DNA from: Mercenaria mercenaria
Lineage: Eukaryota; Mollusca; Bivalvia; Venerida; Veneridae
Direction of reading: 5' to 3'
DNA length: 64,000 bases
Assembly: GCF_021730395.1 (NCBI RefSeq)
Contig: NC_069375.1
Coordinates: 64,693,501-64,757,500, forward strand
The number at the start of each line of letters is the position of its first letter. Position 1 is the first letter of the stretch. Shown one piece after another: positions 11,590 through 25,000 of the stretch. The notes below the pieces were generated by a model, which ran no database searches, was not told the DNA's origin, and was given only the letters and a program-made list of their open reading frames with translations. A program made the position numbers and the translations under genes.

Positions 11590-12115
11590 TATTTTTTTTG
11601 CTATCTGAATTTTCTTTGTCATTTGCTAATTGCCATTTTCCATATGCTTATAAACATTCGGTCATTTCGAGCTGTCATTTACTGATTAGAAATTGCTTAT
11701 TGCTAATTGTCAATTGATAATTGCGTTATTGTAAGTTGCTAATTGCCATTTGATATTGTAATTTTCTTTATTGCTAGCTTGCGTCAAATAGTTTTTGCCA
11801 TTTAGCTTTGTTTTTGACGAAAATTTATCTACAACATTAAAAGTTATGTATACATGTGATTTTTCCACTATAGTGATACTCTCGATTTTACACTATCCGA
11901 AGAAAGTACCTGTCGTAAAGTAATTACTAGTTAACAAATAGCAAGTGCTAATCGACATGCCCCCCGCTCACAATCAACAAATTGCTGTCAGCAATCGCCA
12001 AATGTTAATCAGCATTTGGAAAACAGCAAATGACAGCTGGCATGTCAAAACTCCCAATTAGCAAATGAATATCAGCAGTCAGCAACTGGCATTTAGCAAG
12101 CTGACTGTATTTATC
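11590..12115. repeat. Degenerate inverted repeat of TGCTAATTGCCATTT-type motifs
   Basis: The left part (11590-11790) is rich in TGCTAATTGCCATT variants. The right part (11935-12110) is rich in the reverse complement (AATTAGCAAATG, 'GGCATTTAGCA'). It reads as a decayed foldback element in the 3' flank of the nucleoside hydrolase gene. Confidence 0.45.
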
Positions 12116-12399
12116 AGTTATCAGTTAACAGAACAGAACAGAACATATATCTTTTACATGTTAAAATGGATTCGTATGCGATCATAGCATTTTTCTTGGT
12201 TTGTACCTAACGCCATGTGCTTGCATGAACTACTTTGTAGACCGAAGATTGCCGAAAAAGCGTACGAATTTATACTAATCAGACGAAATTTGCCGACTAT
12301 AATTACCTGCCCCCTAGTGTAAAGAGGGACGGTTCCGGATTTATGCTTTTTCTCGATATTTAAGGTGTTTTCTTATAGATGGTTATCATAAAAATGTAA

Positions 12400-12405
12400 A
12401 ATAAA
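12400..12405 (+). promoter_or_regulatory. Candidate poly(A) signal of the nucleoside hydrolase gene
   Basis: AATAAA about 0.9 kb after the stop of terminal exon B. Further candidates lie near 12662 and 12741. The AT-rich context makes chance matches likely. Confidence 0.25.
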
Positions 12406-12602
12406 ATAATTCAGGGAAATCTATGCAGTATTGTGTTATAACATCATTCGTGTAGTCGGTAAGGTAATGGCAGTTACATGGCTTTGTGTCCAATGATGTT
12501 GTTTTGTTCAACTGAACTGAATGTTTTTGTCTGTTTTGTTTTTTCAATTTCAGTTATGATCTACTTTTTTTACTAAGACAGATATCATTAAGTGTTTGCC
12601 TC

Positions 12603-12608
12603 TTTATT
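12603..12608 (-). promoter_or_regulatory. Candidate poly(A) signal of the CNBD2-like gene
   Basis: AATAAA on the - strand, about 240 bp beyond the stop. If used, its transcript would approach or overlap the 3' flank of the convergent nucleoside hydrolase gene. Confidence 0.4.
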
Positions 12609-12845
12609 ATACATATTGAAGCGACATGATATTTGAACGGCGAGAAAGTGTACATTATATCAGAATAAACATTCATGGAAATGATTTTGATATATTGCTT
12701 TGCTATATTGGTACTGCTGTAATGGTAGAAAAAAAAATGAAATAAATACTATATGAAGCAAATATATAAATTATTGATGCGTACACATGTACCGGAAGCC
12801 TTGTTCTGCATAAATATGTATGTTCACATATAGAATGACAAGTCT

Positions 12846-13058
12846 CTAATTTGCTAGCAGAATTTTAAATCTATCTGTAGAATTTTCACTTTTTGACACT
12901 TTCACAAATGAAGATCTATTATCTGGTCTATGTATTGCTGTTACGGTACTTCCGGCGTGTAAAACACTTCCGGTTCCGGCAGAAGAATCACTTCGTATAC
13001 CTCTTGGTCTTCTTCGTATAACAATTTTATTGCCCGGCTTTGGAGGAGGCTCCATTTC
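12846..13058 (-). CDS. CNBD2: CNBD2-like exon 8 (terminal)
   Basis: After CTTGCAG it encodes EMEPPPKPGNKIVIRRRPRG to STDRFKILLAN and TAG: a short basic C-terminal tail of 70 residues. In phase with exon 7. Confidence 0.85.
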   Translation of the reverse strand, partial: EMEPPPKPGNKIVIRRRPRGIRSDSSAGTGSVLHAGSTVTAIHRPDNRSSFVKVSKSENSTDRFKILLAN

Positions 13059-16000
13059 CTGCAAGTAATAATAATTTTAAAAAAGGTCAAGTACATGTTT
13101 ACAAGCTTCATTCTGCATTATTTTATTTAAGAAGTAATCTTGTCAAAATTTTTGTACAATAGGCATTTACATTATTTGTGTTTACATCCAAGTCATTTGT
13201 ACAATGTACATGATCCATCCATCTAATTCTCAGGAAATTGAAGGAAAATAATCTAAAAACAGTAGTCGGACACATTCGGAAAAACTACTCTACTAGCAGT
13301 GTCCAGAGATATATCCCTTGCATTTTTTTCTGAAAAGCTGAACAATATTGTCTGTCATAGCATTCTAAATCTAAGATAAGTAAGTTTATTTCTTGGTTAT
13401 TTTATTTAGTTTGCCATATGACGAGTTTCCAACGTAAATGAAAGAGGAAGACCCCAGGCACCCATCTCATGACTAGTAGTGTTTCCGGCAAGGATGTGTA
13501 CCTGGATTGAATCTTTTAACGTTTAGAAAGTCAGCTGCTTGACTTTTTCGAGGCTTCGAGCGCTGCAAGCACTTATACTGTGAAGCCAACACCCTTATAC
13601 TATCCACCACGAAAAGTAAAACAAGAGGTTAATATTTTATATGACAGAATATCTGGGCTATGTCAGGTCTGCTGAAAAAATTATCTTATAGTTCAGTTGT
13701 CTTAAGAGTTAAGAATAATTATGATAAAAACAAGAGCTGTCTCCATAGGATGACACATGCCCCCGATGGCACTTTGAATGAATAGTTATGGCCGATGTTA
13801 GAGTTTAGGACCTTTGACCTGGGTCTTGCGCGCGACACTTCGTCTTACTGTGGTACACATTCATGCCCAATAATTTTAAAATCCATGCATGAATGACAAA
13901 GATATGGACCGGACACGCCCATCAATGCACTATCATGATATATGACCTTTAACGTATAAGTGTGACCTTGACCTTTGAGCTACAGACCTGGGTCTTGCGC
14001 GCGACACGTCGTCTTACTTTGGTACACATTTATGCCAAGTTATTTGAAAATCTATCCATGGATGACAAAGATATGGACCGACACAATGCACTATCATGAA
14101 AAATGACCTTTAACGTCTAAGTTGACCTTGACCTTTGACTACGGACTGGGTCTTACGCGCGACACTCGCCTTACTGTGGTACACATTATGCCAAGTTATT
14201 TTAAAATCCATCCATCGATGACAAAGATTTTGGTCCGGGACACGAATGCAGTATCATGAAAAATTCCTTTAACGCAAAGTGTGACCTTGACCTTTGAGCT
14301 ACGGACCTGGGTTTGCGCGCGACACGTCGTCTTACTGTGGTACACATTCATGCCAAGTTATTTGAAAATCCATCCATCGATGACAAAGATATGGACCGGA
14401 CACGAAAATTGCGGACAGACAGACTGACAGACCGACAGACCGACAGACTGACGGACGGTTCAAAAACTATATGCCTCCCTTCGGGGGCATAAGAAACAAA
14501 AGCAAATTATAGATATTTTGCAGTAGTTTAGATTTATATTTAGTCACTAAATTTAGTTTCCGTAGACCTAAACACAAATGTATGATTATTGACCTGTTGA
14601 CGTCATTACTGTATTACCCGTTATTTATTCAAAACGGCTAAATTAAATACTATGGTAAACGGTAAGACATATAACACATATAAAACAACATCTACAGAGT
14701 ACTGATCATTTGAGATAGCCTGTCTGTTGAGCAGCTCGATATCAACATCTTTTGTTTTATTTAATAAAAATGTATCCAAAAAGGGATTTGTCGTTGAATA
14801 AAATCATTGGAGTTCAGATGCGACGGAATCATCACGAGGGTGAAGCCCGAGCGATTAAATGATACGCATCTAAACGACAAACAGAAATTTTATTCAAAAG
14901 AAAATCAATGTTTGAGATCATGTCGAATGTACAACGTTATCAAAGATTACTGTGTACATTCTTGACGACACCCAGCAAATATTGGCCTGCTCTATGTGGG
15001 TTTCTTTCAGCGCGCCGCTATTACGTTTGACAGTATGGCGTAATAATTGTGACGTACAAACAGTGAATTATTGGATAATAACACACGATTTCAGGTCTTC
15101 TTTGTATAAAAGATAAACAAAAATCGGATAGCGTTAGAACTGATATTTGATATGGGTGCACACGGTAGTTGTTTTGACGATATTCTAGCAAAAAAGTAAA
15201 AAATGTACATATTCTCTTAAAAAGAACTTTACCGCCCATTTAAAATAATCAACTTTTCAATACCGACCTGCTTAACTGACAAGCTATCTTAAATTATTAG
15301 TACTGTTAGTATATTTCTGATCAAACAACCACTAGCAAAACTCAAATCCACCATAAATGGAGCAACCTTCACACGTGCGTAATCACAAATGTTAATAAGC
15401 ATGCTCGTGTAACATTCTAATACACTGTACACAATCTAAACATATCTCTTAAAAGTGGTTCTAAACTGGTGACCATCCTAAATATGAAAATGAAATGTTT
15501 CTAGAAGAAGAATAATAAACTTTAAAGTGAGATCGGTGTTGAAATCTGGTTGTCTTTAAACTAAAATATACTGAAATATGGCCATTTTATCTATTTTTTT
15601 TTCTTCCATTTTCAACGCCGTATTTTCAAGATAACTGGATTATTACTGTTACATTTTTGGCACGATGATTTGTTACATATTTTCGCGAGTTTTTGTCTCC
15701 CTTTGAAGAATATATAACATTATGCTCTGAAGCCAGTCCATTTGTATCTTACTTACCTTTGGATCATATCTAAGCTAAACATAAATTTCGAGTTAAAAAT
15801 GAACAACAAAAAACGGCATTCAAAATGAAGACGAAGGTAAATGAAACAGTGAAATACGAAAAAAGTTAAATTCCTTCCAGATTTGCTTCTTAAGTAAGGA
15901 AATTTGTTTGCTGTGACGTATCAATCTGACTAAAGTACTTGATCTTCTAAACGAAGATCTGAGAACGGCCTATTCACATTCGTCTTCTGTATATTTTGGA

Positions 16001-19000
16001 TTTCCATTATTGCTATTTTATGTTATCCAATCAGACGACTTGTTCGATTGTCAAAGGATAAGAAAAATATGCGGTTATTCCAGGACTCGAACCCGGGACC
16101 CTCGTTACAAAGCAAGTGGCCTACCGACTGAGCTAACCGGCTATCTAATACATTACGACATAAGAATTGTAAATATCAAAAGTCAATGCTACATGTAGAT
16201 TTGCAAGATGTTGTAAGCTAGGCTCTGATTGGCTAGCGAAAGAGCCGTCAGAACGAGGCAATGAATAGGTCGTTTTCAGATCCTATGCGTAGCGTAATAG
16301 GATATGTACTTTAGTCAGATTGTGTGACGTATATAACTGAAGATATAGCTACCAATTTAATGTAAACATAATTAGTGAAAATAATAAACACAGTTTTTTC
16401 CCTTACGACTGATATCATAAAACATTTTGCTGATCGGCTAAAAACCAATAAAGGCTCAAACCTGTCTTTTTTTTTCAAAAAATAAAAAATAAAAAAATAG
16501 AAAATGTGTTCTCACCTCGACTTGAAGCCGCCTCAATTTGGAAACATTTGGAACAGTTTTTGGGTTATCCTTTCGGAGCCATTCCGCTACTTTCGACTCC
16601 AGCTGTTTAAGGTTTGTCTCTGTCCTATACTTTTCAAACCTTGTGACAGGTCGAGACGTCGACGATGTTTTGATATTAATTTCGTTGGCAAATTCTAAAT
16701 GGTCAGTGTCATCTGAGCGACTGATATTTTCTTTCACTGCACTTTGAATACGTCTGAATGTTCTTGGCATTGATTCTGGCAGCGCACCTGAGAAAGGAGG
16801 CGTTTTCTCCACATTGCTTCCATTTTCGTCATTTGTAACTTTCACAGTATCCAACTGTTCATGAACACCGTTCGGAACATTTTGTTGTGCAACAGTATCA
16901 ATTTCAAAGTGATGTTCCCTTGGCGTCCTAAAAGACACACTTGCATCATGTTCTACTTCCTGTTGGAATGAGCCGCCGGTATCAGTGGCGCCCGCCATGT
17001 TCGCAGCCATGAGAAGAGTCTGAGGGAGTCTGATCGAATGAACATGACCGTTCGACTGACCCTTACGGGTATTATTCCGCTCTTGTTGGTGTGCCTGACG
17101 CCTTAATTTTGACCGCTCTCTGGCCCTTATCATGAAAAACACACTCCCGGGTCCTTCCATATCCAGCAAAGGACCCTGGTGATTAAAAAACAACTTTTCC
17201 GCAATCTGAACAGACGTTTCCGGTTTCTTTTTCATATTGTCTTCCTGTGTGGGTGGGGGATTATGTAGCAAGTTTAATTTCATTTGTAACAATTTAAGTA
17301 AAGGCACGGCGTCATATTCCTTCAACACAGACGTTCGTGTGGCTAATTTCTTCTCTAAGTTTCGTCTCATGGTGTCTATTGTTCTTTGGTGCTTCTTCAC
17401 GAACAACCGTTCATAATGCTTCATCTCTAGGACAAGGACTTCCGTTTTTTCCGTACAAACCGCTGTGGTCATATAGGTGTCCATGTCCATCAAAACTTCA
17501 ATCTCACCTTAAAGCAGAAATAAAGCCTGAACATTGTGTTGCCATAACATGAAAGAAATCATCTTACTAGTCATAAAGCTGAAATATTTTTTAAAATTCA
17601 GACCACTATTTAAAAAGATACAGTAGTATGAAATCTAAGGAAATGCCCGATCACGGAGGCAATCACTTTTGTTTTAATAGCATCACTTAAACAATGATGA
17701 TTTATTCACGTAGCAAATACCCTTGTTAACAAACATATTACTTTAGTTCTTTTGAGTTCTAGAGGCCAGATGTGGTACTTTGAAACACATTATTATGCTT
17801 TATGGAAAAAAAGATCTTTTTACGGAACCTCTTTTCATTTTAAAGCTGACTTTGTAATTTTTTTAACTTTATCTTTTTCTTCAAAAATACTTAATAAAAA
17901 CAGGGTTATCGTGCAATTCTGCCAAATATGTATAGAGAGTATATTAAATTTGAGAGACGTTTTTCAAACGAATTTTGAAGCAACCAAATATTGACCTATT
18001 TTGAAGGAAAATATACCATCGTAAAGGTATTGAATTGTTTTTTTAAGGAAATATCAGGGTTGGTATAATAGAATAAATAGAAATGTGTAATTTATTACAT
18101 TTTCTATGGTAAATGTATCATTTTCCTATATAAATCAATGTAAGTATAGGAATAGGATTTATCAGTTACTGATAAGATCGCCTAAAAGGAGAATTGTTCA
18201 ACATGAATCAGTGGCAATTATTGATATAAAAGACCTGATAGAAGAATTAATAGTAGAACATACTTATCTTTCCCATTCATTGTGTTTTACCACTTCCTTA
18301 ATTATTATTCTTTTATTTAGTTTTTGCGCTATACTTTATCTTTTTGTTCCAAAACTGTGACAGCACCCACCGAAACCAGACAAAACCTAGTAATCATTTA
18401 CGTTAGAAGAAAAAGAAACCTTATTTGTAACGAGATATTATCACCATTGTTCTGGCATATAGAACTTCTAAACAAATAAAGGGGTTTTAGTCCGTCTATT
18501 TAAGCATGAAAAGGGTGCTCGGTAGCAAATAAATCTTCCTTTGCTTTGTATCAAATAGATACATCTTCTCAGAACTGTAATACACAGCCAGACCCATTTT
18601 TGTCCAGTAAAAAAATGAAATTTGAACAAAAATAGCGGATAAAGTATGAGAGTGACTAATTTGTAATGAGTTTTTTTTTTCCCGAAAGAATCTGAAAATC
18701 GCTTTGAAAAATGCTATCAAAATGGGGCGGGGGGGGGGGCGGTGTGGGGAAAAGGATTATTTTCTCCCAGCCGTTATATGAATCACTGCCGTGGTAGTGC
18801 TGTTTACTTAGCGTATTACTGCCCTGCTTCAAAATAGGGGTAACGGCGAGTATCAGATGGATTTTTTTACGGGGGAGGAGGCGTTGCTCAGAATATCTTT
18901 AAAAAATTATTTTTGGATGTTCTTACTGTATCCGGACAATCTTTGAAATGTTAGTATCTGAAGTTTTTTTTACAATTCTGTGTACCTTGATATTTCGGAA

Positions 19001-22000
19001 AGACATATAAAAGTCTAGCAATGCGAAAAATCTCTGTTTACTTTCATCATAATTTTTATACTTGTAACTAGAGGTGCTTTTGAGAAAAGCGCATGTCTCC
19101 CACAACTGCCTAATCATCTTAATAGTAAGTCTGTCTTTATATACTGTTTACTCACAGAAAATATACCTTTGATTGTTTTGGAGTAGGTATTGGAGTAAGC
19201 GGACTATCGAATAAGTGTTGGAGTAAGCGTGCTGGAGTAAGCGTGTTGGAGTAAGCGTGTTGGAGTAAGCGTGTTGGAGTAAGCGGCCTATCGGTAATTC
19301 AAAGGCCATGATTCAAAAGTGCATAAGCCGATTAGGCTAGTTATTGAACTTGGCTAAGGACTTGTGGTCAAACACATTTTGTTCAAGTTTGGTGAAGATC
19401 GGATTAGAAATGTTCGACTTAGAGCGCGGAAGATTTGAGACAGACAGACACACATTTATACACATACACACATACACACAGACAGGAGTAAATCAATATG
19501 TTTCCCATCCCACACCACTGTGTGGTGGGAGACATAACTACTTACCAAGTGACTCATTTTTACCAAGATAACACATTTTGAGCAGTTTGGGACTACTTTC
19601 TTTCTTCTTCTGCGACGGCGGAAGATTTTCTACTGCATCTTGTTGACGTTTCTGTTTCTTCTCTTTAATCAGTCTAAAACAAATGTTATTTTTAGCATAC
19701 ATAAATACCAAACCTAACATTTATTACCTCCCTTTATAATTTTGGTTTCAAAGAATGTTTGGTGGAAATAAAAGTTATGACAAAAATATCTGTATCAAAA
19801 GAAAGTACGTGGATATGATAGGCTAAGATGAGATAGCAACAATTAATTAAAAACTGATGGACCTCCTCTTGTAATGTCCCTGTCGAAAGCTGACTGCCCA
19901 TTAGGTCATCTGATGTGTCAGGCAATGGCATTTTCATACAGATATATACAACTTTAAAACACAGATTTTACAATTAGATTCATTAACCTGTTTAAAGTAA
20001 CGACTATATGTTGAAACTGTACTTCGAGTTGAAATATTTACTGGCATATTTCTGTCGTAAGATAAATGTTAACGATAACTTAACAGGTGGCAGTTCTTGG
20101 AAGTCTTAAGGCTTACCTCTAGATTTCATCTTACTGGTTGGAATGCCAACATTAACTAGATAACAAAATAATTCTGTCGATATTTGTCTAGTTTTTACGT
20201 GAATCTTCACGCAAACTAAACAGGTCATCTTACGACAGAAACATGCCATTGTAGAATTATCAACGTCAGACCTGTACAGATACTAATGTACGGCATACAT
20301 GACGACCACCTAGGGCTATGAGTTCGGAATTCAACCTATTTAGAGATGCACTACAATCAACTTACTTTTCCCGTTCATCCTCGAGTAGTTTGTAAAGTTT
20401 TGGATATTGCTGCACGTGCTGAGAGGTCTCGCATCGTATCTCCACTTGACCACTGTAATATTTTACATATATTTACAATACATGACTGGCATGTGCAGTT
20501 ATACTGATTTCAGGAACGTTTACCAGAAAATGGAATGAGAGCTTTTGGAACTTGCTAGACGCCCTTTGACACAGTGAAAAATAAAACATTATCATCATCA
20601 TCAGAAGCAGCAGCAGCAGCAGCAGCAGCAGACCAGCAGCAACGCCACTATATGCATCATCACTGTGACATGACATAAATTTCAACTTAATCAAAGATAC
20701 TTAATCTTGAGACGAAATATTCTGATAATACTGGGAGGAGGCATATAGCTGTCAGCTTTGCGAGAAATCCAGTCCGCCGACCGAGTGTTCGAATCCAGTT
20801 TTTGGCGGAATTCTTCAGTAGTCGCATATTGTTATCCACAAACTCCCCACAGAGATAATCTCCCCAAGTGGTTAATATAACGACCGCTGATGAAATTTTA
20901 TGTTTGTTTCTTTACTCAACTAATAAGCCTTATTTCTCTGGTAATAATAATTATCTAAAATGGAACAATGGAAAAAAGCGATTAATCTAAATTTGTTGGT
21001 ACGCGGCTTTTTTTTACTGCATTCAGGCGAGACAACTACATTGGACGGCGTTCAAATGTTTTTGATGAAAACTCTCAGAGCTGCAATTTGGTTCGGTAAC
21101 CTTTGATGTAGACTATTGCTCGAAGTATTTTATAAGGTAGCAGACCTGTAACGACAATCGGCAAATTACGTAAATCTCCGTATGCGTTTTCGGCATTCTT
21201 CGGTTGCTATGGAAATCTATATGTGATATATTTAAGTAACTGCCTACCGACATTACGTATTCACACGGAAATTGCCGAGTGCCATGACGGGTTCATTACA
21301 ATTAACATACCTGATGATAAAGTATATATTCCCAACGGTATCACCTTGTTTAACAAGCACCGAGTCGTAGGGAAATGTTTCTTTATACATCGCCATAGTT
21401 AGCTGCTTCTTGTACTTTGGTATCCAAGAAGAGAAAAGGCTATTTGTTTGGATGAAATTTTGTTTTTCTTCAAATTCCTCCGCGAGAACATCTCTTACTG
21501 CACGGTTGTAAAGCGCCCGATCTACCACGAGTAGGTCCGTTTCTTCTTCGGCAACAATCGTAGCTGTCCGGACTGCATCGTCAGACACAAGCGCCACCTC
21601 GCCGAATGGAAAACCGGAACCTGGAAGCGATACACCAGAAATGTAAATGTAAACATCATTCCAGTAAACAAAGTAGCCACATTAAATATATATGCTAATT
21701 AATATATAATTATGTATTGTGCTGTAACGTGCGCAACGTCATAGTTTATATTTTAGCAGTTATAAATATAAAAATCCAGATATAACCTACGAAAATTTCG
21801 TGTCACTTCCCGTTCTATCATTTTTTTTTTTAAACATAATGACTTTTGTATATAATATTAGAAGCGTCTTAAGTACGAAGCCATGTAATAAGCATTGCGA
21901 AACAGGATGAGAGGGGCAGCTCTAAATAGGTAAGTCCCGAAATAGAGTCTTTGAGAATTCGAAGAGAAGGATAAATATTAAAAATTTTGAAAATTAATCC

Positions 22001-25000
22001 CACATATAGGAATGAAAAAAACTATAGGTTAACTAATAAATGAGTGTTAATGTCGTAGGCATTTAAGAAACAAAATGAATTTTTCATTGCCAATGCCTTT
22101 ATATCGTGAAATGACAGTCTTAAAATATATAGTCTTTCATCACTTCCCATTTCGCCTATAAATTACACTTCAGTATGTGATTAAACAGTAACTTTTCTTA
22201 AAGCTTCGATTTTAAACTTAGTCTAGCGAGTGGTTTTCTTCGTTACATTTAAATATTTTCTTATTAAGTATATAGGCTTTAATAAAATCTCTAGATGAGA
22301 CGGTTGTAATTGTAATATAAAATTATGTTTATTTCACTTAGTGTTACTATAAACTAATAACCGATTTTTTTATGAAATACAAGTAGCGAGAACTGTATAT
22401 ACAGATTGAGAGGTTCATGTAAACTAAATTTAGTGGCAGCCATTTTAGTTCCAACGCAAGACAAGTAAAAAATACTATACCAAGACTTGTGACAAAGTTT
22501 CCCAGCTTTGATCGGTCAAGTTCACCGTCTTTGTTGAGTGTTCCAATGGAGGAAATCGCTGACTTTTCATCGGAACCGCCCGAGCCGCCATCTTTGTCCT
22601 TATTTAAGATATAGATCGAGATTTTTCCCGCCAAAATGATATAGAAACTGAAAATTGGACAAAATATCTTAATTGACATTTAATTATATGTTCTATGTTT
22701 TGTTCCAGTTTTCAAAATATCATCAATTACAACAGCATAATTTTCAATTTTGTTATAGACTTTAACGAAATTACCAAAATCTAACTAGATCTAATCGAGA
22801 TCGTATCATCATCATCATCGAAATCATCATCATTATCATCATCATTATCATTATCCTCATCATGACCACAAAGACCATCATCATCTTCATATGCATCATT
22901 ATACATTGAGCAAATCTGAGCCGCCAGATTTTTGTTCTTATAATTATATGAGTTATATCGAGAATAAAATTAATATTGAAAAAAAAAATGTACAAATAAG
23001 CATAATAATTCCGCCACCTCTCTACTCCATTTCTGGACATGTACCCTGAACCATGCTTTCTTTTTTCTTCCCCTAATACATGACACTTTATGAATAAATA
23101 TCATTTAGCAAACCATCAAAAATATTAACGTTTTCAGAGAGCAATCGTGGACTGTAACTTATTCTAAATACGCTGTTTAGTACGAAATCCTGTTAGGGCC
23201 AGCCTACCACAGTGTTTTCGCCCGCAATGCACGACCGCAACGTTACAACATCATGCGCGGCACTTAGATGCAACAGCATGCCTCAAGACCTGACAACCGA
23301 TGCCATGCATGCGTGTGGCATTTGTACCATGTAACGTTTCGTCGACTAGTCGCATCCGACAGTGACATCACATGTTATCGTTCCATTTTAGCGCATACCG
23401 CTACCACAGGTGGCAGTAACGTACGTACCTAGGATACAGTATGGGTCCATGAGCCATATGCACTTAAATGTATTACAATTATAATGTTTTCTTAGGAAAA
23501 AAATGACAAAAAGCCATTTTGAAAAAAAATTTGCTCCTGTGACAATGAGCCATGAGAAAGGTAGATATGAACAGTTTGACATGTGCATTGCTTCCTGGTC
23601 CGTATTTTTTTTCAAAAGAATATTTCCTTATCAATTTTTGGCCGCCTTTTCGGCAAAAGATTAATCTTTCAGAAAAACCTTACTTACTGTCACCTGTGAC
23701 CGCTACATGCGATACAATGATATTAACGTAGCCATAACAGGATTCCGTAGTCTACGGAATGTGTCTGTATGTATATATTACACTCTTTTTGTATCTTCAT
23801 TCGCGTACACTGTCTTTTGTCAGCCAATTAATATATCTCTGTTTGCTTACAGTTTACTTCGTTATGTAGTCTATAACAAAAACATTTAAAGAAATCTTTA
23901 CTCTTCAAAGACAAAAATGGGCATCTCTGGTTTCTTGAGCCACACTTTCTGAGTCTAATAGAATCTTCGCTAGTTTTAAGAAATGATTAAGGATAAAGAA
24001 GGAAATTTTAATCTTAGATTAGAAAAGCGACGGTTCAAGTGAAAACAAAAGCAGAAACTATTACCAGTCTCCGATCTCTCCCTGTTTTATGATGATGTCA
24101 TCTTTTCTGAACTTCCCCAGGCTGCAATTACGCACGATGTCCTTAAGATAGTCTGAAAAGCAAGGATTAATCATTCGTACTTATTTATGAGGACTGACAG
24201 AATGAAATAACGTAGCACTTTGGGCAAATCTCTAAATCCTATTGTGAACGTTCAATTTGTTACATACTTGAGTATTTGATTTATGTCACCTTAAACAACG
24301 CGTTTAAAGTGATTTTGGGTCCTATATTACAACGCATGTAATTGGCAATAAATCTAAACGGAGTTCAAAGTGACATACACAATTTAAGGTAGTAGTCCTG
24401 AAGAGACAATCAGCAATTTCCGTGTAATTTCGTATTCTCGTCCCGCAATTCGGAATGCTTCGGACGTAAAGTATCTCAATGCGCACACAACTTTCCGTAA
24501 AAAAAACCCCGGAAATTGCCGAAATCGCATACGGATAATAACGTAATTTGTCGACTGTCGTTACGGAAATATTCATTTACAGAAAGACTAGACAGTCTCA
24601 TTATTCTCATGTCCTCGTAAATTTACTTGAACTACGTAGCTTCGCTACATAATTACAAAAATAAAGGTGGATGCAGATGTCAAAACATATATACGTAAGA
24701 CTGAAATATAATAATTAAAAAAAAGTCATCATTTCCACAACAAAATGTAAAGTGTAGTCTGTCTTTTAATAAAATATTAATTGCTTTATACTAAAATAGC
24801 CCAAAGGCATGTTTACCAAATGAAATATTTTAAATAGCATCGCTTGAATAATATATCATTAAAAGTTTCTGTTAAGACAGACGGATGGACGGTCAGACGG
24901 ACACTCAGAGGAAGTCATTATTATTACGATGAAGACAGAGACCTTTAAAAACTTCTTCCTTGTCATGAACTGATAATAAAAAAAATGCAGTAGTATTTTT

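Noticed and set aside
19734-19937. 67-codon reverse open frame as a CNBD2-like exon
   Set aside because: It lacks a convincing acceptor, and exons 5 and 6 already join in phase without it.
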